From contig DANZ01000106.1 in assembly GCA_002501695.1 (NCBI GenBank), positions 1 to 14,251 on the forward strand: a stretch of DNA of 14,251 bases, read 5' to 3'. The DNA is from Methanolobus sp. UBA474. Lineage in GTDB: Archaea > Halobacteriota > Methanosarcinia > Methanosarcinales > Methanosarcinaceae. Shown here in pieces: positions 5,414-12,359 of the stretch (position 1 is its first letter; each line of letters opens with the position of its first letter). The notes below the pieces were generated by a model. The model was given only the letters and a program-made list of their open reading frames with translations. It was not told the origin of the DNA and did no database searches. The position numbers were made by a program, and so were the translations under genes.

Positions 5414-5578
5414 TCACGCAGATCTTGCCTTCATATAATACAGATGCTGCCTGTCCGGGCAGTACATATCCAGCTCATTCTTCATCCTCTGGATAAGATC
5501 ACAGCAGTAAGTTGACGCAAAGCCATAGTATCTCTTGAGCAATTTGCAAAATTCATCTACGGTGATACCATGATACAT
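5414..5578 (-). CDS. Hypothetical 54-residue protein, possibly a fragment
   Basis: The frame starts at an ATG at 5578 and gives MYHGITVDEFCKLLKRYYG, a short CC pair, IQRMKNELDMYCPD and YYMKARSA. It looks like real protein: predicted helices, balanced charge and a helix-turn-helix-like rhythm. However, no good ribosome-binding site is present and a stop lies only 9 codons upstream of the ATG in the same frame. No family was recognised. It may be a small gene or the remaining piece of a larger one. Confidence 0.35.
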   Translation of the reverse strand: MYHGITVDEFCKLLKRYYGFASTYCCDLIQRMKNELDMYCPDRQHLYYMKARSA

Positions 5579-5720
5579 GAAAGCTTTTAACTCGAGCCTA
5601 TTTCAAAATTCAATTTATGCAATTAGTTCCTTTATTGTTGAACAAAGCTAGCAAAAGAGAGATTCCATTATCTTATCTAATGAGGGTATAAAGAAAAAAG
5701 GAATTTTGAAACAAGCACAT

Positions 5721-6269
5721 TTACATGTAATCCGCAGATTTCAGTAATGTGTCAAAATCTTCACGAATTACTGACAATATATTTAAGTCGCAGTATTCAC
5801 CATTCTTAAATACTGCTTTTCTTAAAATGCCCTCGTGTTTGAATCCACATTCAAGAAGCCTCAATCGTTTGTTAGTAAGTAACTGCTTTGAAGAAACCCG
5901 AACCATCCCCAGGTCATAGAATGCATGATCTAGCATAAGTATTACTGCTTCTGAACCAATACCTTGGTCCCAGAGGTTTCTATTTCCAAGCAGTATCCCA
6001 AATCTGCAGTTCTTATTAATATGATCTATCTTATTAAGATAAACATTTCCAATATGTTCTTTTGTTTCCTTCAGGCATATGGACAGCTTTACTGAGCTCT
6101 GATCAAAGATTGCATCATTGATCCATTTTCGTTCGTATTCATGAGAAACAAAGTATTTCCTGCCAACAATGTTTTTTACTATATCCTCATCTTCTCTCCA
6201 GGGATGAGTTGTATTATGATCCTCCGGCTCAAAAGCCCTTAAATAAACACGAAAATTTGAAAAGTCCAT
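5721..6269 (-). CDS. GNAT-family N-acetyltransferase (RimJ/RimL-like)
   Basis: The 182-residue protein has the order of the RimJ/RimL branch of GNAT enzymes, which transfer acetyl from acetyl-CoA to an amine of a protein N-terminus or small molecule. It opens with VYLRAFEPEDH. The strand KLSICLKETKEHIGNVYL precedes the acetyl-CoA loop near residues 92-108 (GILLGNRNLWDQGIGSEAV), and the C-terminal part has ECGFKHEGILRKAVFKNGEYCD and the closing LSVIRED. The Q-G-I-G-S-E pyrophosphate-binding turn is intact. The NKRLRLLECGF stretch is two residues shorter than the usual form, a mild oddity. ATG 6269 is preferred to GTG 6278 because AAGGA is placed correctly only for it. The promoter TTATATAA at about 6357-6364 gives a leader of about 65 bases. 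The substrate is unknown. Confidence 0.85.
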   Translation of the reverse strand: MDFSNFRVYLRAFEPEDHNTTHPWREDEDIVKNIVGRKYFVSHEYERKWINDAIFDQSSVKLSICLKETKEHIGNVYLNKIDHINKNCRFGILLGNRNLWDQGIGSEAVILMLDHAFYDLGMVRVSSKQLLTNKRLRLLECGFKHEGILRKAVFKNGEYCDLNILSVIREDFDTLLKSADYM

Positions 6270-6355
6270 TATATTCACTTCCTTCTCATATGAAAATCTA
6301 TTTCATTTTTATCTCCGCTGTATTCAAAATTTAATACTATATATGGCGCTTAGCA

Positions 6356-6364
6356 CTTATATAA
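6356..6364 (-). promoter_or_regulatory. TATA box of the GNAT gene
   Basis: On the minus strand the box reads TTATATAAG inside an AT-rich stretch (6330-6400). It predicts a start near 6335, about 65 bases before the ATG. Confidence 0.5.
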
Positions 6365-6369
6365 ATATT

Positions 6370-6712
6370 TCTATATGTATGTATATATATCTAATATTGG
6401 AAATGGACTGGTTTAAGGAAAGACAATTCTTCAGCTCTGTAGAAAACATATCCAAATGACATTAACTGGTTAAAGGCTCATCACTTAAATATCACCGATT
6501 TCAACAGAGTCAGTTTTTCAAAAGATCATAGATCTCACTCATAGCGATGCATCATTTTGTATCTTTTGTAGCGTTTTGATATTAACTCATTAAGAAAGAA
6601 GAAGTTTCTGTAGGGGATCCGAATAACCTCAAGCTTACCAAGGTTTGTGCTCCCATCCCTCCTCAGCTCGGACGGATACGCCCATATCCATCAGTGGTCT
6701 GACGTTCTTTTT
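6370..6712. other. Gene-free stretch upstream of the GNAT gene
   Basis: No supported gene. On the minus strand, directly after the MNT relic stop, an ATGA overlap at 6713-6716 opens MKKERQTTD, which resembles the first residues of HepT (DUF86) toxins, but the frame stops after 17 codons. Another minus-strand frame to about 6535 is open and protein-like but unassignable. Confidence 0.35.
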
Positions 6713-6840
6713 TCATACCAGTACTGCCTCATTCAGTATGTCCTTTCCAATACCGGGCTTCAGGGCACTTTTGAGCACCAGGTCCACCCTGATCCCTAAT
6801 GTGTCAGAGCGGTCTGGTCCATCTTCAGGGAACCCTTGTG
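6713..6840 (-). pseudogene. C-terminal relic of an MNT-type nucleotidyltransferase antitoxin
   Basis: The last residues read RVDLVLKSALKPGIGKDILNEAVLV and then TGA. This is the characteristic end of MNT antitoxins: the third acidic strand (R-V-D-L-V) followed by ALKPxI and an E-A-V-x-V end. The catalytic GSFARG part is absent. The stop overlaps an ATG by four bases, as it would before hepT, but the toxin frame is dead. The relic begins at the same point (about 6838) where the PIN relic starts on the other strand, so the two were joined by a rearrangement. Confidence 0.65.
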
Positions 6841-7092
6841 AAGCCCACATTCACTCCGCTTGATCTTGAAATGCTGGTTCTGGAAGAAGTGCGCAGTCGT
6901 CCGGAATACTGTGCCCAGGCAACAGCTTTGGGGATAGGGACAAAGGATGCACCTACCATTGTACTTGCCTATCAGTATGCTGTCCCACTTGCCACAATGG
7001 ATCAGCGTTCGCTTTTAAATGTAAAGGAAAAGATCAGCCCTATGATAGGGGTCGATATTATCAGTGTTGACGAGGTCTTATCGATCTATTGA
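6838..7092 (+). pseudogene. C-terminal half of a PIN-domain (VapC-like) protein
   Basis: The frame reads PLDLEMLVLEEVRS, then GIGTKDAPTIVLAYQYAVPLATMDQRSL and IGVDIISVDEVLSIY. The K-D-A-P...A-T-M-D pattern corresponds to the last two acidic positions of a PIN nuclease active site (an Asp before a helix, then strand L-A-T-x-D). The first Asp and the Glu of the active site are missing because the N-terminal half was lost at about 6838. A GTG there, or a start further left at 6799, could still make a short product, but it would lack the nuclease centre. It is unrelated in detail to the intact vapC at 7282-7728. Confidence 0.6.
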
Positions 7093-7147
7093 ACGATCTC
7101 TGATCTAATGAATAATTGCCAGGCTAATGGGTCAATTAGCAACAAGC

Positions 7148-7171
7148 GTGACCACATGCAGCAGGCGGCGC
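7148..7171 (+). repeat. GC hairpin repeat, copy 4 (diverged core, long tail)
   Basis: The core here is the most diverged (CCACATGCAGCAGGCGGC), but the 65 bases after it (to about 7235) align with those after copy 2 (1055-1122), including GATC, ATAGC and ATAAC blocks. It lies between the PIN relic and the 3' end of vapC, and with copy 5 it brackets the vapBC pair. Confidence 0.7.
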
Positions 7172-7281
7172 TTTTCGTCTTCGTTAAGTTACAAATAAAA
7201 GATATTTTCATCTATTGATCGTATAGCTCATAACGATAGATGAATTAAAGAGCTGTATGAGCAAACAATGTCCTCTTCAGA

Positions 7282-7728
7282 TCAACTCATGGATCCATAG
7301 ATGTCTTTCAGTGCAATTACGTCTATCTCTTTGATCTGCTTGAGGGCAAGATCATTTGTGATGAACGATGAACATCTTCCTTTAATGGCAGTTGCTACCT
7401 GGATAGCATCCGGGGTTTTGATCGGATACCGGGCAAGAAGTGTTGAAGCAATATCAGCGATCTCCACATCCACGTCAATGATCTCAAGGTTTGGGAAGTT
7501 TGTAAGAATATGCTTGTAGTCATCAATTGCTCTCTGATTGCCATCTATCTTAGGCTTGACGAGTATCTCAAGAAGTGTGATCGAAGAAGTGATCCCGACC
7601 CTTTCCCCTCTTTCAACTTCTTCTAATATGGCAGCACAAGCATCTGAGAATTCCGGGTTATCCTCGAAAAGATACATGAACAGCATCGGATCGATGCCTA
7701 TCTTAGCATGCTTCTCAATTCTCAGCAT
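7282..7728 (-). CDS. vapC: VapC-family PIN-domain toxin
   Basis: This 148-residue PIN-domain nuclease has all four acidic active-site positions: D13 (in KIGIDPMLFMYLFE), E54 (in SITLLEIL), D107 (in IKTPDAIQVATAI) and D126 (in FITNDLALKQI). VapC toxins cut specific RNAs, often tRNA or rRNA, and are held inactive by the VapB antitoxin. Its ATG overlaps the end of the upstream vapB frame by 14 bases, so the pair is translationally coupled. Length and motif spacing are normal, so it looks functional. The pair is bracketed by hairpin repeats copies 4 and 5 on the two sides. Confidence 0.9.
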   Translation of the reverse strand: MLRIEKHAKIGIDPMLFMYLFEDNPEFSDACAAILEEVERGERVGITSSITLLEILVKPKIDGNQRAIDDYKHILTNFPNLEIIDVDVEIADIASTLLARYPIKTPDAIQVATAIKGRCSSFITNDLALKQIKEIDVIALKDIYGSMS

Positions 7729-7966
7729 GATCGTTCCAGGACTGCCTCTCTTTTTTCAGGAAATCTTCAGTATCGACGTTTTCCCATACTTCTTTATGCA
7801 GTCCCCTAAGATTTTCAGTGTAACTGCCCGTCTTCTTTGAGAGAACCAGCCTGTCCTCTTCGACCTGAACGAGGATCTCCTCATCCGCTGCAAAATGCAT
7901 TTTCAGCATAAGCTCCTCCGGAAGGGCAATTGTATGTTCTCTGCCAGGTCTGACAATTATACTCAT
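7715..7966 (-). CDS. vapB: VapB-type antitoxin, AbrB/MazE fold
   Basis: The 83-residue protein begins with a swapped-hairpin AbrB-like DNA-binding domain (residues 1-45: SIIVRPGREHTIALPEELMLKMHF, EILVQVEEDRLVLSKK). It ends with a charged helical tail (about 50-83: LRGLHKEVWENVDTEDFLKKERQSW), the part that typically wraps the PIN toxin. VapB-VapC complexes usually repress their own promoter. It starts at an ATG with only a weak GTGATAG site before it, so translation may be low or near-leaderless. It is the first gene of the vapBC operon. Confidence 0.85.
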   Translation of the reverse strand: MSIIVRPGREHTIALPEELMLKMHFAADEEILVQVEEDRLVLSKKTGSYTENLRGLHKEVWENVDTEDFLKKERQSWNDHAEN

Positions 7967-8061
7967 GTTCTATCACATTTCATATTGTTCTATTCAGTTA
8001 AATGCTTTATTGCAGCCTCAATTAGGTTGAAGCGTCTATATTTTGTGAAATTGGCTCAAGC

Positions 8062-8114
8062 AATATTGCCGGGAGGATCTCGCAACCTGCGCGGCCATAC
8101 GCCGCAGGCGGGAC
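8062..8114 (+). repeat. GC hairpin repeat, copy 5, long form
   Basis: The core (8091-8112) matches copy 2 exactly through 22 bases from the CGCGGCC start, and the 23-base lead-in 8062-8084 is identical to that of copy 2. The last arm is GCGGG rather than GCGGC. Confidence 0.85.
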
Positions 8115-8160
8115 ATTGCGTAATTACCGCGAAAATAAAAGCTTCAGAATTCATGCAATA

Positions 8161-8205
8161 TTAACTGCAGTTCTCATTCCTCATCTCACAAAGGGCATGC
8201 TCCAT
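8161..8205 (-). pseudogene. Last codons of a third ygiT-type antitoxin gene
   Basis: The minus-strand frame ends LCEMRNENCS and TAA, aligned to SLSETETENCS of the intact antitoxin, with the TAACTGCAGTTCTCA block conserved as DNA. It lies 47 bases after hairpin copy 5, the same spacing as between hairpin copy 1 and the ygiT stop (about 53). Everything upstream in the gene is gone. Confidence 0.55.
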
Positions 8206-8352
8206 CCTGACCTGTTATACCTGTAATTGATACAACTTAATCCCATTTTCTTCTCCATATATCAGTCCCCGATCAATTACGATCAGCTGATCTACCTGAA
8301 TTCCCGGGCAGTTGCTTTAAAAAAAGGAATGGTCCGGATAAACCCTTCAGCC

Positions 8353-8385
8353 GGGCAGGCCTGGTGCGGTTATCAGGGGCTGCCC
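8353..8385. terminator. Two-part hairpin after the DUF4870 gene
   Basis: GGGCAG (8353-8358) pairs with CTGCCC (8380-8385), and inside it CCTG (8360-8363) pairs with CAGG (8374-8377). Read on the minus strand it comes about 40 bases after the DUF4870 stop and is followed, after about 26 bases, by a run of seven T. A terminator is plausible; a solitary structured element is the alternative. Confidence 0.35.
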
Positions 8386-8423
8386 AATGTTGGGTCATCT
8401 GTATATCAATTCATCAATTATTA

Positions 8424-8756
8424 TTATAACGAGCTTTCCAGCTTGTCAGCGTAGTCTGCAAGGACCGGCAGTCTGTACATGTTGCCTTTGTAGGCCATGA
8501 ACATCAGGTATAGCCACAGTACGAATCCAACAAGGGGCAAGAACAATGCGACCAGCCATCCGATGATCGGTATGAATCCCAGGATGATGCTTAATATGAA
8601 AAGGACGCCGAATACGACAGTGGACTGTGCTGCATGGAAACGTACAAACTTGTTCTCTTTCTCAATAAGCAGGAGCACTATGCCGGTGACAAATCCCAGG
8701 AAGTAGGCTACCACTCCGGCTATGTTCTCGCTTAAACCTGTTTTAGTTTCGCTCAT
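8424..8756 (-). CDS. DUF4870 / Tic20-like small membrane protein
   Basis: The 110-residue protein has three membrane segments (about 11-31, 44-62 and 66-88) and the family signature VRFHAAQS at 38-45, in the loop after the first segment. This pattern identifies the DUF4870 group, related by fold to Tic20, whose role in archaea is not established. The cytoplasmic tail (RLPVLADYADKLESSL) is typical. ATG 8756 is used because GGAGAG precedes it, while the ATG 18 bases further upstream has none. It is divergent from the Cys-rich peptide gene, sharing a 160-base promoter region. Confidence 0.85.
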   Translation of the reverse strand: MSETKTGLSENIAGVVAYFLGFVTGIVLLLIEKENKFVRFHAAQSTVVFGVLFILSIILGFIPIIGWLVALFLPLVGFVLWLYLMFMAYKGNMYRLPVLADYADKLESSL

Positions 8757-8879
8757 TTTTATAACTCTCCGCATAAATGTCTATATTTCTTCAATAGCGG
8801 ATCCTTATTCCGGAATGAAGCCACAATAAGGATCACTCTCTCACTATAATAATATACAAATACACTATGACCCAAGCAA

Positions 8880-8890
8880 CTATTTATATC
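8880..8890 (+). promoter_or_regulatory. TATA box of the 53-residue Cys-rich peptide gene
   Basis: CTATTTATATC is a good archaeal TATA box. Its distance to the ATG at 8916 (about 26-30 bases from box centre) predicts a leaderless or nearly leaderless mRNA. Confidence 0.55.
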
Positions 8891-8915
8891 TATCTAAGGC
8901 AGTAAAAGGGCATCC

Positions 8916-9077
8916 ATGCAGAACAAGAGAGCTTTCAGTATCGCTCCTTGGTGCCCTGCCGGAGATAATGGGACGGCGATCGGTCAATGCTGCAAAGGTC
9001 AGGGGCCTTGGATATGTCTCATAAGGGGCAAAGTGACCGGGCCAATATGCTGTGCAAAGGATGAAAAATGGAAATAA
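8916..9077 (+). CDS. 53-residue Cys-rich peptide, unknown function
   Basis: The peptide has six cysteines: one in WCPAG, a CC pair in GQCCKG, one in WICLIRG and a CC pair in PICCAKD. Glycine, proline and tryptophan are abundant (RAFSIAPWCPAG, QGPWICLIRG, KVTGPICC). The repeated CCK/CCA pairs suggest a compact metal-binding or redox fold. There is no signal peptide or transmembrane helix. The start is supported by a TATA box placed for leaderless transcription; no clear ribosome-binding site is present. The frame ends cleanly with TAA and no overlapping plus-strand alternative exists. No known family was recognised, and the fold is inferred only from cysteine spacing. Confidence 0.65.
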   Translation: MQNKRAFSIAPWCPAGDNGTAIGQCCKGQGPWICLIRGKVTGPICCAKDEKWK

Positions 9078-9198
9078 GGGCTGTTATATCCAACAGATCT
9101 TGTATTTATTGGAAATAAAGGCAGCAGTATAATACTCACAATACCCCTCAGCAAGCAAAATATTGCACATTTGATTTTCCTGCATATGCTTTTGTAAG

Positions 9199-9612
9199 TC
9201 ATGCGGGATTTGAACTATCACCGGGATGGTATCTGATAGATATCAGTCTCATTATGCTCAATACCAGTAACAGCGCCGCAAAGACCACCAGGACATCAGC
9301 CTCAAAATTCTGACTGTATACCATCACGGTGATCTCACGCATGATTATCAGGATAGTGGCATCTGTCACGTAGGTAAGCCTGATCCTCTCATGAACACGA
9401 TAATCAGCGAAGGTCTTGAAGAGGTCGATCAGAACAAAGATCGTCAGAATACGGTATACCACCTGGCTGAAATCACCCGTTTTCAACAGCACATATCCTA
9501 TGGTCTGGAGAATATTGAACATCGCTATGATTATTGCCAGTAAAAGCACGTAGAGGACTACAACCGTCACTGCGTAGATCGTCTTCTTGTATATGTTATC
9601 ATGTACTATCAT
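9199..9612 (-). CDS. PsiE-family membrane protein
   Basis: The 137-residue protein has four membrane segments (about 11-42, 50-68, 79-98 and 105-127) and the landmarks of the phosphate-starvation-inducible PsiE family: VLIDLFKTFADYR at 60-72 and MREITVMVYS at 91-100. PsiE proteins are small inner-membrane proteins named for induction by phosphate limitation; their molecular role is not known. The ATG at 9612 is chosen because GGAGG precedes it by 6 bases. It lies 77 bases after the arsenate reductase gene on the same strand. A weak TTTAAGTA box overlaps the end of arsC, so it could be transcribed with it or alone. Confidence 0.8.
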   Translation of the reverse strand: MIVHDNIYKKTIYAVTVVVLYVLLLAIIIAMFNILQTIGYVLLKTGDFSQVVYRILTIFVLIDLFKTFADYRVHERIRLTYVTDATILIIMREITVMVYSQNFEADVLVVFAALLLVLSIMRLISIRYHPGDSSNPA

Positions 9613-9689
9613 TCCGATCCTCCCGGGCATTCCCGATACCTTACGAAAAACGATCCTATTTTAGAACTTGCCAGGATGAAGAAGGATAC

Positions 9690-10136
9690 TTAAACATCAG
9701 CCGTTTCCCTGACAAACTGTTCTGTCCTCGCTTTTATTGAATCCCTCAAGGACCGTGTTTGCTCTAGTTTCTCCTCCCCGGTTCCGGTAAACGACCCCGG
9801 GTCAGGGAAAGGCCAGTTCAATTGCACATATGGCTTGGGGAATAAGGGACATTCCTTTTCATATGCCCTGTCACAAACCGTGATAATATAGTTATAGGAC
9901 CGCCCCTCTTTGAAAAGGTCCCATGTCGATCGGGTCTTTTTCCCGCTAAGGTCAAAACCCTCTTCCTCCATAACTTTTTGGACTAATGGATTAAGACCGG
10001 CAGGCTTCAATCCCGCGCTTTCAGCTTCAAACCTGTCTCCGGCAATCCTTTTTAAATACTCTTCAGCTATCTGGCTTCTTCCGCTGTTATGCACACAGAC
10101 AAAGAGTAATTTTATTTTATGATCGTTAGGTAACAT
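9690..10136 (-). CDS. arsC: Arsenate reductase, thioredoxin-coupled (low-molecular-weight phosphatase fold)
   Basis: The 148-residue protein has the P-loop C-x5-R-S active site (FVCVHNSGRSQIAEEYL, nucleophile C14) and the resolving cysteines C88 and C96 (ITVCDRAYEKECPLFP), the arrangement of pI258-type arsenate reductases. The general acid Asp is D112 (NWPFPDPGSF). It reduces arsenate to arsenite in the cytoplasm with electrons from thioredoxin. No arsenite efflux gene (arsB, acr3) or arsR lies in the window, so export would depend on genes elsewhere. ATG 10136 is the only ATG near the N-terminus; no strong ribosome-binding site precedes it. Two small inverted repeats upstream (10178-10190 and 10201-10220) could be regulator sites. 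A plain tyrosine phosphatase is excluded by C88/C96. Confidence 0.9.
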   Translation of the reverse strand: MLPNDHKIKLLFVCVHNSGRSQIAEEYLKRIAGDRFEAESAGLKPAGLNPLVQKVMEEEGFDLSGKKTRSTWDLFKEGRSYNYIITVCDRAYEKECPLFPKPYVQLNWPFPDPGSFTGTGEEKLEQTRSLRDSIKARTEQFVRETADV

Positions 10137-10177
10137 ACTATCTTCAGTAATGACCAAAAACTAATAAACATGACCTC

Positions 10178-10220
10178 TATATTCAATATACGTCTCATGA
10201 TCTATTGTTATTATAATAGA
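10178..10220. promoter_or_regulatory. Two inverted repeats upstream of arsC
   Basis: TATATT-C-AATATA (10178-10190) and TCTATT with AATAGA (10201-10220, 8-base spacer) are perfect small inverted repeats 42-84 bases before the arsC start, in an AT-rich promoter. They are candidates for a repressor such as an ArsR-type protein, but low complexity makes chance occurrence possible. Confidence 0.35.
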
Positions 10221-10738
10221 CTATATAGATACAGATATTAGTATACTTGGATCTTATGACACTTTCCTTTTCAGTTTGCTCTTACTTAGGTTATTTATTA
10301 ATTCCTGCCTATTATGACTGGGATTTCAACAAAGGGATAATAGCAAAAAGCCAAAAGAGCCTATTAGATCTCATCAATAGCGTACAGAGAACCGGAGATA
10401 ACTATCTCCCCTATGTGTGCTATATAAGGTCCGGATCCGCCTGTTCAACTACGCCTGGATCAACATGGTCTCCTTGTTCCCTGTTCTCTGATTGCCTGTG
10501 TGTATACAGGACACTAAAAGAATGTATTGAACAAACGGTTAAAACACCCCGTGACCTCTCCTGAGAGTCTCGTTCTGGGAGGGGCAACGGATGCAGGTCT
10601 GATCAGAGGTAAGAAGGATCAATAAATTAAGGTCTGTTTTTTATTCAGGGATTTTTATTGAACCAAACGAAATTGACAAGGTTTAAGTAGTAGGATAGAG
10701 ATAACACAGGTAAATAACATAATTAAGTAGGAATAGTG
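10221..10738. other. Gene-free stretch between arsC and the small membrane protein
   Basis: An open frame from about 10247 to 10564 has only a TTG start and no protein-like features. A good plus-strand TATA box, GCTATATAAGG (10420-10430), has no gene after it. Short hairpins follow (CCTGT/ACAGG near 10494-10509, CTCTC/GAGAG near 10556-10567), so a small RNA is conceivable but not supported. TTTAAGTAG near 10682 may be the promoter of the next gene. Confidence 0.35.
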
Positions 10739-11002
10739 ATGCTAACAAGTACAATTACCTCAACGAGTGCAGTGTCTTCTGCAGCCGGGGCGATCTCAAT
10801 GACCACGGGTACAGGATTACCGGAATACGGTGTGCTGGCAGTGATCGCTCTGATAGCATTGCTCTCAGGAAAGGAGATACTTTCCGCATCTGAAAAATGG
10901 AACAACGACCTGAACCATTTCCTTAATATGGGAATCGGCCCGCTGCTTGTTGCTTTTACAGCAATAGTAGTGTTCAAGGTTGCAGATATCATTTATGTAT
11001 GA
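10739..11002 (+). CDS. Small archaeal membrane protein, unknown function
   Basis: The 87-residue protein has a Ser/Thr-rich N-terminus (residues 1-28), a membrane segment near 30-48 (GVLAVIALIALLSGKEIL), a short amphipathic part SASEKWNNDLNHFLN and a second segment near 63-84. The block LLSGKEIL followed by SASEKWN is, from memory, common to many small hypothetical membrane proteins of methanogens. It has no catalytic motif. The ATG at 10739 follows AGGAA at a 6-base spacing. A hairpin (11001-11021) starts at its stop codon. It stands alone. Confidence 0.75.
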   Translation: MLTSTITSTSAVSSAAGAISMTTGTGLPEYGVLAVIALIALLSGKEILSASEKWNNDLNHFLNMGIGPLLVAFTAIVVFKVADIIYV

Positions 11003-11021
11003 AGGCGGGAGTTCTCCCTTC
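11001..11021 (+). terminator. Hairpin directly after the small membrane protein gene
   Basis: The 5' arm GAAGG plus GGGAG folds back on CTCCC plus TTC with a small bulge, starting within the TGA stop. No strong T-run follows, so termination is only likely. Confidence 0.4.
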
Positions 11022-11185
11022 ATATTGATCTCGATATGATCTTCATCTCTTTTCTGTGTGATCATCTTTCTTGAGTTTATGCTTTCAGCTGTTGTAATGT
11101 CCTGGAGCGCTGTTGCGACCAAAGGGACCAGCTCTCTTAAACCCGGGCGCACATCTATGCTCTTGAGCTGCCGCTCAGCAAAGGA
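11022..11185 (-). other. Open, protein-like minus-strand frame, unassigned
   Basis: From a TGA near 11185 the frame reads AERQLKSIDVRPGLRELV, then LQDITTAESINSRKM and DEDHIEINMKGELP. Composition is protein-like (amphipathic helix, then a charged strand), and a GTG at 11152 could start it. It runs through the terminator hairpin into the antisense of the membrane protein gene, where it becomes cysteine-rich nonsense, so only the first 50 residues are credible. It may be a fragment of a lost gene downstream of the CPBP gene. Confidence 0.25.
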
Positions 11186-11208
11186 TCACATATCGTAGCA
11201 TGGAGTTC

Positions 11209-12015
11209 TCAGAACAGGCCAAGGCCGGTTCCAAGGTGAGGAATGATGCCGAACAGGAACACGTTTGTGAGGCCGTGGATCATAGTTATCAGATACAGGC
11301 TTCTGGTCCTGATATATAGGTACCCGATCACAAGGCCTGCAGTTGCGGTCATAAGGACCTCGTATATCGTGCCATAGCCGGAGTGCATGACCCCGAAAAG
11401 TGCACTTGCTATCAATAGTGCCGGCCATATCCCGATTATCTGTTCCAGTCTTCTTTGCAGGATGTACCTGAATATGATCTCCTCGATAAGTCCTACAAAA
11501 AAGATCATAACAATGGATAATTGCAGCAGGCTCATAAATGACAGGTCCGGTATGAGATGGCCAACTACAATAATGGCGTATTCTCCCTGTGCAATTGCAA
11601 ATGCTGCAATAACTGCAATAAAGGAATATTGAACCCGGTTTTTCTTCATTTCATCACTTATTCGGAGCGAAAAGTGGAAATCCTGTGCTTTCAGGACGAT
11701 ATATATTGGAATAATAAGCGGCGTGTAGATGAATATGAACGTGTACAGGGTCGTTTCAAAGAAGATCGGCATTGATATGTTGACAAGCCTTAGGATCGAT
11801 AACAGCATCAGGGCCTGGTAGACCATGGTGATCTCCCTGTTATGGTAATAAATGGAGACGACTGGCAAACACAGGATAATGCCAACATGCATCCAGATGG
11901 ACGTATGATCCTGACCCATAAGCAACAGAAGTTCTGCGAGCATGATGAAAAATACTGGTACCAGTGTAATTTTTACATCACGAGTCAAGTGTTCTGAGAT
12001 CTTTGGAATGCTCAT
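11209..12015 (-). CDS. CPBP-family intramembrane metalloprotease (CAAX/Abi type)
   Basis: The 268-residue membrane protein has about eight hydrophobic segments and the full CPBP signature in its C-terminal half. The motif E178-E179-x-x-x-R183 lies in VGLIEEIIFRYILQRRLE, His 211 is in ALFGVMHSGYG, and H247-x-x-x-N251 is in TMIHGLTNVFL. These form the metal-binding protease centre inside the membrane; family members process prenylated or small membrane peptides or act in peptide self-immunity. The N-terminal half (about 1-150) is variable and not diagnostic. ATG 12015 is used; an upstream TTG 24 bases earlier is less likely. Only a weak GGATC precedes the start. No bacteriocin or small peptide partner is evident, so its substrate is unknown. 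Confidence 0.88.
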   Translation of the reverse strand: MSIPKISEHLTRDVKITLVPVFFIMLAELLLLMGQDHTSIWMHVGIILCLPVVSIYYHNREITMVYQALMLLSILRLVNISMPIFFETTLYTFIFIYTPLIIPIYIVLKAQDFHFSLRISDEMKKNRVQYSFIAVIAAFAIAQGEYAIIVVGHLIPDLSFMSLLQLSIVMIFFVGLIEEIIFRYILQRRLEQIIGIWPALLIASALFGVMHSGYGTIYEVLMTATAGLVIGYLYIRTRSLYLITMIHGLTNVFLFGIIPHLGTGLGLF

Positions 12016-12359
12016 GTTTTTTAGATCCGGCTTTGGCAATGAAAAGTAATAAAAGTGCTTTTAGAGTTGTCGTATCCGGCAAAGAACGCAGACACAACTA
12101 AGAACTTATGGTAGTATTCCCAATGAGAATATATGCTTTTCCATCGGAACGATGGTCATTTATCCCCGGTAAAATCAAAGCAGTGTGGGGCTTGAGCGTG
12201 CATGTCCTTCTGGGTCTGGCAACAGCAGAGTTGACATCATCAGCGCTGCGGATCATGAGAAGCAGAAGCTCCGAAGGTGCAGCAGTGGTATAACATAACG
12301 CTCCCATAGAGAGGAAAGTACAAAAATACCCTGAAGCATTATATGTAAAGGGAGGATAC
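12016..12359. other. Divergent intergenic region between CPBP and SMR genes
   Basis: Both strands carry short open frames (12108-12293 plus, 12098-12361 minus) with no convincing features. AGTTGT (about 12064) and ACAACT (about 12094) form a small inverted repeat. No riboswitch for the SMR gene could be recognised. GGAGG at 12351-12355 is the SMR ribosome-binding site. Confidence 0.4.

Larger units (their letters stand above)
7967..8423. other. Gene-free stretch with repeat copy 5, a ygiT tail and hairpins
   Basis: It holds the vapBC promoter region, hairpin repeat copy 5 (8062-8114), the last codons of a third ygiT copy (8161-8205), a 12-base palindrome GATCAGCTGATC (8281-8292) and a two-part hairpin (8353-8385). 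The open frame around 8227-8454 shows no protein features. Confidence 0.5.

Noticed and set aside
7538..7840. Plus-strand frame opposite vapBC
   Set aside because: It is an antisense shadow of vapC/vapB, which have intact motifs on the other strand.
424..8114. Hairpin repeats as a CRISPR array
   Set aside because: Copies are hundreds to thousands of bases apart, not at regular 30-40 base spacing, and no cas gene is present.
9607..9630. GGGAGGATC before psiE as another repeat copy, since it resembles the repeat lead-in
   Set aside because: Only about a dozen bases match and no GC hairpin core follows; it is better explained as a ribosome-binding site.
10247..10564. 105-residue plus-strand frame
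   Set aside because: It starts with TTG, has no ribosome-binding site, and its Cys/Ser/Pro-rich mix shows no fold, membrane segment or family motif.
12016..12359. Guanidine riboswitch before the SMR gene
   Set aside because: No ykkC or mini-ykkC conserved hairpin motifs could be found, and the transporter belongs to the EmrE rather than the Gdx branch.
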